Origin: CANRIN01 sp964493515
GTDB taxonomy: Bacteria; Bacillota; Clostridia; Oscillospirales; JAAYOS01
Direction: 5' to 3'
Assembly: GCA_964493515.1 (NCBI GenBank)
Contig: CAZBNJ010000050.1
Coordinates: 1-10,441 of the forward strand
Length of the DNA: 10,441 nt
Below, piece after piece: positions 6,764-10,441 of this stretch. How positions within the stretch are numbered: position 1 is the stretch's first letter; every line of letters starts with the position of its first letter. The translations under genes were made by a program, and so were the position numbers. Below the pieces are notes generated by a model. The model saw only the letters and a list, made by a program, of their open reading frames with translations, was not told the origin of the DNA and searched no databases.

Positions 6764-7201
6764 ATGAAAGCCGTAAACGAGATGAATCTGTCCTTCCCCT
6801 CCCGCTCGATAAACGAGGGGTTCGCGCGCAGCGCCGCCGCCGCGTTCGCCGCGCAGCTCGACCCTACGCTTGACGAGCTTGGGGACATCAAGACCGCGAT
6901 AAGCGAAGCGGTGACCAACTGCATCGTCCACGCCTACCCCGACGTGATAGGCACGATAAAGCTGCGCTGCCGCATCTACCCCGACGGTCGGTTCGAGGCG
7001 ACCGTAAGCGACAGGGGCGTGGGCATACCCGACGTTGACAAGGCGCGTGAGCCGATGTTTTCGACCGGCGGTCCGGAGCGCAGCGGTATGGGCTTTACCA
7101 TCATGGAGAGCTTCACCGACAAGCTCGTCGTGCGGTCGCGTCCGGGCAAGGGCACGACCGTGCGGTTCGCAAAGCGCATCGCCGTACGCGAGCAAAAATG
7201 A
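6764..7201 (+). CDS. spoIIAB: Anti-sigma-F factor / serine kinase SpoIIAB
   Basis: GHKL-fold kinase of 145 residues (B. subtilis: 146) that holds sigma-F inactive in the predivisional and mother cell and phosphorylates SpoIIAA on serine. The N-box is ISEAVTN with Glu48 (catalytic base) and Asn52 (Mg2+ ligand). The G1 box DRGVGIPD contains Asp83 (adenine contact), and the ATP lid/G2 region is PERSGMGFTIM (104-114). The N-terminal NEGFARSAAAAF with Arg22 matches the region of B. subtilis SpoIIAB that contacts sigma-F and SpoIIAA. AGGAGGA (6749-6755) stands 8 nt before the ATG; an in-frame TTG at 6740 overlaps spoIIAA and is not favoured. The stop codon overlaps the sigF start by 4 nt. RsbW is the main alternative family, but length, motif wording and the adjacent sigF favour SpoIIAB. 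Confidence 0.97.
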   Translation: MKAVNEMNLSFPSRSINEGFARSAAAAFAAQLDPTLDELGDIKTAISEAVTNCIVHAYPDVIGTIKLRCRIYPDGRFEATVSDRGVGIPDVDKAREPMFSTGGPERSGMGFTIMESFTDKLVVRSRPGKGTTVRFAKRIAVREQK

Positions 7202-7896
7202 CCGACACTCTACTGCTCGCCGCAGCACAGTCGGGCGACCGCGACGCGCGGGAGAAGCTGGTGGTGGACAACAGCGGGCTTATCTGGTCGGTCGCGCGGC
7301 GGTTCTTCGGACGCGGCGCCGAGCCGGACGACCTCTATCAGCTCGGCTGCCTCGGCTTTCTCAAGGCGATAGACGGGTTTGACCTGTCCCGCGGCACGCA
7401 GTTTTCCACCTACGCGGTGCCCAAGATCGGCGGCGAGATACGCCGTTTTCTGCGCGACGACGGCCCGATAAAGGTATCCCGCGGGCTGAAGGAGCGTGCG
7501 CTCGCCATCCGCCGTGAACGCGACCGCCTCGAGTCGGAACTCATGCGCGAGCCGCGCATAAGCGAGCTTTCCGACGCGACCGGACTCTCGCCGGAGGAGA
7601 TAGCCGCCGCCGAGCTTGCCGTCGAGTCGCCCGACTCGCTCTATCGCGAGACCTCCGAAGGACTCACCGTCGAGTCGAGCATAAGCGGCGACGACATGGA
7701 GGAAAAGCTGGTCGAATCGGTCACGCTGCGCGACGCGATATCCTCCCTGTCCGAGCGCGAACAGCTTCTCATCGACCTGCGGTTCTTTCGCGGACTTACC
7801 CAGCAGAAAACGGCAAAGGTGCTCGGCGTGTCACAGGTGCAGGTGTCACGGCTGGAGCGCAAGGCGCTGGATACTCTGCGATCACTTATAGCTTGA
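7198..7896 (+). CDS. sigF: RNA polymerase sigma-F factor (SpoIIAC)
   Basis: Forespore-specific sigma factor of 232 residues, slightly shorter than B. subtilis sigma-F (255), of the sigma-70 SigB/F/G group. Region 2 includes DLYQLGCLGFLKAIDGFD (45-62, core binding) and GTQFSTYAVPKIGGEIRRFL, then RDDGPIKVSR (regions 2.3-3.0). Region 3 has the helical ISELSDATGLSPEEIAAAE, and region 4 ends with the helix-turn-helix LTQQKTAKVLGVSQVQVSRL (200-219). The ATG shares ATGA with the spoIIAB stop, and no Shine-Dalgarno sequence is seen just upstream, so translation probably depends on coupling to spoIIAB; this would keep sigma and its inhibitor in step. SigG is excluded mainly by the operon context. A terminator-like hairpin follows the stop by 1 nt. 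Confidence 0.97.
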   Translation: MTDTLLLAAAQSGDRDAREKLVVDNSGLIWSVARRFFGRGAEPDDLYQLGCLGFLKAIDGFDLSRGTQFSTYAVPKIGGEIRRFLRDDGPIKVSRGLKERALAIRRERDRLESELMREPRISELSDATGLSPEEIAAAELAVESPDSLYRETSEGLTVESSISGDDMEEKLVESVTLRDAISSLSEREQLLIDLRFFRGLTQQKTAKVLGVSQVQVSRLERKALDTLRSLIA

Positions 7897-7897
7897 G

Positions 7898-7941
7898 CGA
7901 CCCGATGAGCCGATGCCCGTCGGGTCGTTAAACTTTCTTTT
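7898..7941 (+). terminator. Probable terminator of the spoIIA operon
   Basis: CGACCCGA (7898-7905) pairs with TCGGGTCG (7920-7927) as a perfect 8-bp stem with a 14-nt loop, followed by a broken T-rich stretch (7928-7941). The T-tract is weaker than that after folC, so some read-through is possible. Confidence 0.75.
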
Positions 7942-7967
7942 GGCACAAATCCCTCTGTCTGCATAAC
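7940..7967 (+). promoter_or_regulatory. Weak sigma-A promoter candidate for the ATPase gene
   Basis: TTGGCA (7940-7945, 5 of 6 to the -35 consensus) and CATAAC (7962-7967, 4 of 6 to the -10) are 16 bp apart. The perfect short inverted repeat TGCAT/ATGCA (7960-7964 and 7973-7977) overlaps the -10 and could be an operator. Neither signal is strong. The rest of the 118-bp gap holds only the terminator and the ribosome site. Confidence 0.35.
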
Positions 7968-8014
7968 ATGGGATGCAGTAAAAACGCAAATACACCAAAT
8001 CAGGGGGTTAAGAT

Positions 8015-9106
8015 ATGGAAGGCAGGACTTACAGCTTCTTTCTTGGGGCTAATGCCCCGACCGGCTTCTTCAGCTACTACGACGATCTGATCGACCTCTC
8101 CGCCGCAAACGAAGTCTACATACTAAAGGGAGGCCCGGGCACCGGCAAGTCGAGCTTCATGCGCCGCGTGGCAAAGCGTCTTGTCGAGGAAGGTCTCGAG
8201 TGCGAGTATGTCCCGTGCTCCTCCGACCCCGACTCGCTCGACGGTGCGATATTCCGCGAGATAGGCGTCGCGATGGTCGACGGCACCAGCCCGCACGTCG
8301 TCGAGCCAAAGTATCCGTACGCGGTAGAGCGCTACTATCACATCGGGGCGTTCGTCGACCCGGACGCGCTGCGCCCGGTGCGCGACGACATCGTAGCCGC
8401 CACAAATCACTACCGCGAGCGCTACCCCTCCGCCTATCGCTGCATCTCCGCCGCAAAGTCGATAGACGATGACATCTGCCGCTCGGTGCTCACCTCCGAC
8501 GCGATAGAGCGTACCCTCAAGCGCGCGCACGGCGTCGCTCACCGCGAGATACGCCGCACCGGTCACGAAGCCGTCGAGCGCCGCCGATTCCTCANNNNNN
8601 NNNNCCTCACCGCCAACAGTCCGAAGGGCATCGTGACGCTTACCGACACGGTGGGCGCGCTTGCCGACCGTGTCTATGAGATATCGAGCGACTACGGTCT
8701 TACGCCGCACTTCCTCTCCGCGATACGCCTCGCCGCGCTCGAAGCCGGCTGCGAGATAGTCAGCTGCTACTCGCCGATGTCGCCGTCGAGCGGGCTTGAA
8801 CACGTCTTTCTGCCCGAGCTTGGGCTTGCCTTTACCCGCTGCAAGACCGACTCGCCCTATCGCCGCATCCATCTCGACGGCTATCTCGACCGCGAGCTGC
8901 TCCTGTCGCAGAAACAGCGCATTCGGTTCCTCCGCCGCACGCGCGACGCACTCATGGACGAGGCGGTCGAGGACCTCGCCGAGGCAAAGCGACGCCACGA
9001 CGAGCTTGAAAAGCTGTACATCCCGTCGGTCGACTTCGACTCGCTCGGACGCGCCGCAGACCGTCTTGCGAACACGATCGCCAACCGCTATCTCAACTGC
9101 CTGTAA
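8015..9106 (+). CDS. P-loop ATPase with duplicated architecture (PRK06851-like), contains N-gap
   Basis: Predicted cytoplasmic ATP-binding protein, 363 codons as written including four undefined. It resembles an uncharacterised Bacillota ATPase family that I recall as PRK06851; its function is unknown to me. Repeat 1 has NAPTG (13-17), Walker A GGPGTGKS (39-46), a CSSDPDSLDG block and VAMVDGTSPH. Repeat 2 starts near residue 190 and echoes the order: FL, TANSPKG, VYEIS, a CYSPMSPSSGLEH block, LAFTRCKTDSPY. At the Walker A position repeat 2 reads SSDYGLTPH, with no GxGK(S/T), so only the first site is likely to bind ATP. Charged helical segments follow each half; the last 70 residues look like coiled coil. 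AGGGGG (8002-8007) is 7 nt before the ATG. The frame is the same on both sides of the N-run at 8595-8604. A weak promoter lies upstream; no convincing terminator follows. Confidence 0.8.
   Translation: MEGRTYSFFLGANAPTGFFSYYDDLIDLSAANEVYILKGGPGTGKSSFMRRVAKRLVEEGLECEYVPCSSDPDSLDGAIFREIGVAMVDGTSPHVVEPKYPYAVERYYHIGAFVDPDALRPVRDDIVAATNHYRERYPSAYRCISAAKSIDDDICRSVLTSDAIERTLKRAHGVAHREIRRTGHEAVERRRFLXXXXLTANSPKGIVTLTDTVGALADRVYEISSDYGLTPHFLSAIRLAALEAGCEIVSCYSPMSPSSGLEHVFLPELGLAFTRCKTDSPYRRIHLDGYLDRELLLSQKQRIRFLRRTRDALMDEAVEDLAEAKRRHDELEKLYIPSVDFDSLGRAADRLANTIANRYLNCL
8595..8604. other. Assembly gap of ten N
   Basis: Ten undefined bases interrupt the ATPase gene. The five bases before the gap (CCTCA, 8590-8594) are repeated directly after it (CCTCA, 8605-8609). 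Merging them would remove 15 nt, keep the frame and give RRFLTANSPKG, which aligns with FFLGANAPTG of the first repeat without an insertion. The gap is therefore probably an unmerged overlap and not missing sequence. Confidence 0.95.
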
Positions 9107-9180
9107 GCCCGTCCGTCTGCAAATTAACGGGTAGTTCATCGAAATTTCACAAAAAACTAAAAAAGAAATCGTTTTCCCTC

Positions 9181-9209
9181 TTCCATTTTCTAAAAAGATG
9201 TGTTAGAAT
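9181..9209 (+). promoter_or_regulatory. Promoter of the AraC-type regulator
   Basis: The -10 TAGAAT (9204-9209) is preceded by TGT (9201-9203), forming an extended -10. A poor -35, TTCCAT (9181-9186), is 17 bp away. Upstream, 9141-9180 is rich in A- and T-tracts, unusual for this GC-rich window, and could act as an UP element. An imperfect inverted repeat, TGTGTTA (9199-9205) and TAGCACA (9223-9229), spans the -10 and start site and might be an autoregulatory operator. Confidence 0.6.
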
Positions 9210-9244
9210 ATAGACAATGAATTAGCACACAGGAGGGTCAAAAA

Positions 9245-10441
9245 ATGATTGATGAACGTTACCAAGGTATGGCGCAGACGCTCTCGGGAGCGTTTGGCGC
9301 GTCGGTGTCCATCTACGAAAACGGACAGCGTGCATTCTCCGCGCCGGAGGGCTTCAAAACCGTCGAGTCGCTTGTGCTGAACAAGGACTTCTACATCGGA
9401 CTCGACCGCGAGGGAGAAAACGATCTTCTCTACCTCACCAACAAGTACGAAGAGAACTACATCCTGCTGCACATGGATGAGCACGTCGACGTCGTCTTCG
9501 GGCCGTATTGCAGCGCGAGGATGACTGGACTCAACGTGGCGTCCATCGTCCGCGATACCGATCTTCCCCCGCGCAGCCGCTCCAAGCTGCTCGACTACTA
9601 CATCGCGCTGCCGATATTCGGTGTGTCGCAGAACTTCTACATCGGTCAGCTTATGCTCGCGCTGTTCATGCAGGCGGGATCGCTCTCGGTGCCGGACAAC
9701 GGCCGCTCGCGCAGGTTCCCGGCGGAGGAGTTTTCGGCGCGCCGCATACAGAACCGCGTTGCGCAGTATTCTCATCCCCCCTACTTCCTCGAACAGGAGC
9801 TTACCCGCGCAGTCTCCTCCGGCGACAAGCCCGCCGCGTTCGCGGTGCTCAGCGAGTATGAATCGCTTGAGTTCCCCAGGACCAGCGACGACCCGCTCCG
9901 TTCGGAGAAGAACTATCTCATCAGCTTCTGCACCATCCTCACCCGCGCGGCGATAAGCGGCGGCGCGGCGACCGAGGACGCGTTCAACCTCAGCGACATC
10001 TACACCGGCAAGATCGAGAACGCGCGCACCACCGAGGAGCTGCATTCGTTCCAGAGCGAGATGGCGGATTCGTTCATCGACCTTGTGCGCTCGGTCAAGA
10101 GCCGCAACTACTCCGCGCCCATCTCCGAGACCGCTCAGTACATCAAGAGCCATCTCAGCGAGAAGCTGACCCTGCCCGAGCTTGCGGAGCTTGTGCATCT
10201 GCACCCGAACTACCTCAGCTCGGTGTTCAAGCGCGAGACCGGCGAGAGCGTCACGACCTACATCCTGCGTCAGCGCATCTACGAGGCGGCGCATATGCTC
10301 CAGACCACCGATATGACGGCGGCGGAGATATCGTCCTTCTACCTCTTCTGCAACCAGAGCTACTTTATCAAGACCTTCCGTCGGTTCATGGGCTGCTCGC
10401 CGCAGCAGTACCGCGAGCAGTGCGGCGGACTGAAGCGCTGA
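9245..10441 (+). CDS. AraC-family transcriptional regulator with uncharacterised N-terminal sensor region
   Basis: A 398-residue DNA-binding regulator. The C-terminal 105 residues (about 293-398) are a full AraC/XylS domain with two helix-turn-helices: LTLPELAELVHLHPNYLSSV and, near the end, TAAEISSFYLFCNQSYFIKT followed by FRRFMGCSPQQYR, the usual AraC signature region. The N-terminal 290 residues have no motif I can name. They resemble the N-terminal part of other clostridial AraC-type regulators around DPLRSEKNYLISFCTILTRA and lack membrane segments, so a cytoplasmic ligand- or protein-sensing role is inferred. Target and inducer are unknown. AGGAGGG (9231-9237) stands 7 nt before the ATG. 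It is probably transcribed alone from the extended -10 promoter. The TGA is the last codon of the window, so the downstream context cannot be judged. Confidence 0.9.
   Translation: MIDERYQGMAQTLSGAFGASVSIYENGQRAFSAPEGFKTVESLVLNKDFYIGLDREGENDLLYLTNKYEENYILLHMDEHVDVVFGPYCSARMTGLNVASIVRDTDLPPRSRSKLLDYYIALPIFGVSQNFYIGQLMLALFMQAGSLSVPDNGRSRRFPAEEFSARRIQNRVAQYSHPPYFLEQELTRAVSSGDKPAAFAVLSEYESLEFPRTSDDPLRSEKNYLISFCTILTRAAISGGAATEDAFNLSDIYTGKIENARTTEELHSFQSEMADSFIDLVRSVKSRNYSAPISETAQYIKSHLSEKLTLPELAELVHLHPNYLSSVFKRETGESVTTYILRQRIYEAAHMLQTTDMTAAEISSFYLFCNQSYFIKTFRRFMGCSPQQYREQCGGLKR

Noticed and set aside
7961..7994. Possible sigma-F or sigma-G promoter before the ATPase (GCATA, then CAAATACA)
   Set aside because: The spacing of 21 bp and the -10 wording do not fit the forespore sigma consensus.
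9108..9131. CCCGT/ACGGG stem after the ATPase gene
   Set aside because: Only 5 bp with a 14-nt loop and no T-tract. Not enough to call a terminator.
1..10441. CRISPR arrays, insertion sequences, tRNA/rRNA genes, toxin-antitoxin or phage-defence modules
   Set aside because: No regularly spaced repeats, transposase motifs, terminal repeats or RNA gene signatures were seen. The window is mostly conserved core genes.

Overview
The window is GC-rich DNA from an endospore-forming Bacillota. It holds a complete spoIIAA-spoIIAB-sigF operon, a tRNA-sensing T-box leader in front of valS, Shine-Dalgarno sites of the GGAGG type before most genes, and a PcrA-type helicase with the clostridial N-terminal insertion. 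Together with the heavy use of ATA isoleucine codons, this suggests the class Clostridia, perhaps an Oscillospirales/Ruminococcaceae-like lineage. The lineage is inference. The run of ten N in one gene suggests a draft or metagenome assembly.

Layout, left to right. Positions 1-1153 (minus strand) hold the N-terminal half of a PcrA/UvrD helicase cut by the window edge. A 204-bp divergent region carries one good sigma-A promoter on each strand, and a perfect Spo0A-box match lies inside the pcrA promoter spacer. A small lipoprotein of unknown function follows at 1358-2020. Positions 2037-2358 are a complete regulatory leader: promoter, T-box with a GUC (valine) specifier, and an intrinsic terminator. 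valS and folC follow, 32 bp apart and probably co-transcribed, and end at a strong terminator at 6359-6391. A Spo0A-box/promoter candidate lies just before and into that terminator, and the spoIIA operon (6442-7896) starts after it. The operon ends at a hairpin at 7898-7927. Next comes a P-loop ATPase of an uncharacterised family with an internally duplicated architecture (8015-9106), and last an AraC-type regulator (9245-10441) whose stop codon is the last base of the window.

How the genes work together. SpoIIAA, SpoIIAB and SigF form the partner-switching module that activates sigma-F in the forespore. SpoIIAB holds sigma-F inactive and phosphorylates SpoIIAA; unphosphorylated SpoIIAA releases sigma-F. 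ValS charges tRNA-Val, and its leader reads the uncharged tRNA. FolC makes folylpolyglutamates. The ATPase and the AraC regulator have separate upstream signals and no evident link to sporulation beyond position.

I see no CRISPR array, insertion sequence, tRNA or rRNA gene, or phage gene. The most notable observations are: (1) the spoIIA promoter candidate, whose start would fall inside the left arm of the folC terminator; (2) the Spo0A-box match in the pcrA promoter; (3) the N-run in the ATPase, which looks like an unmerged 5-bp overlap and not missing sequence; and (4) a second ATPase repeat that has lost its P-loop.
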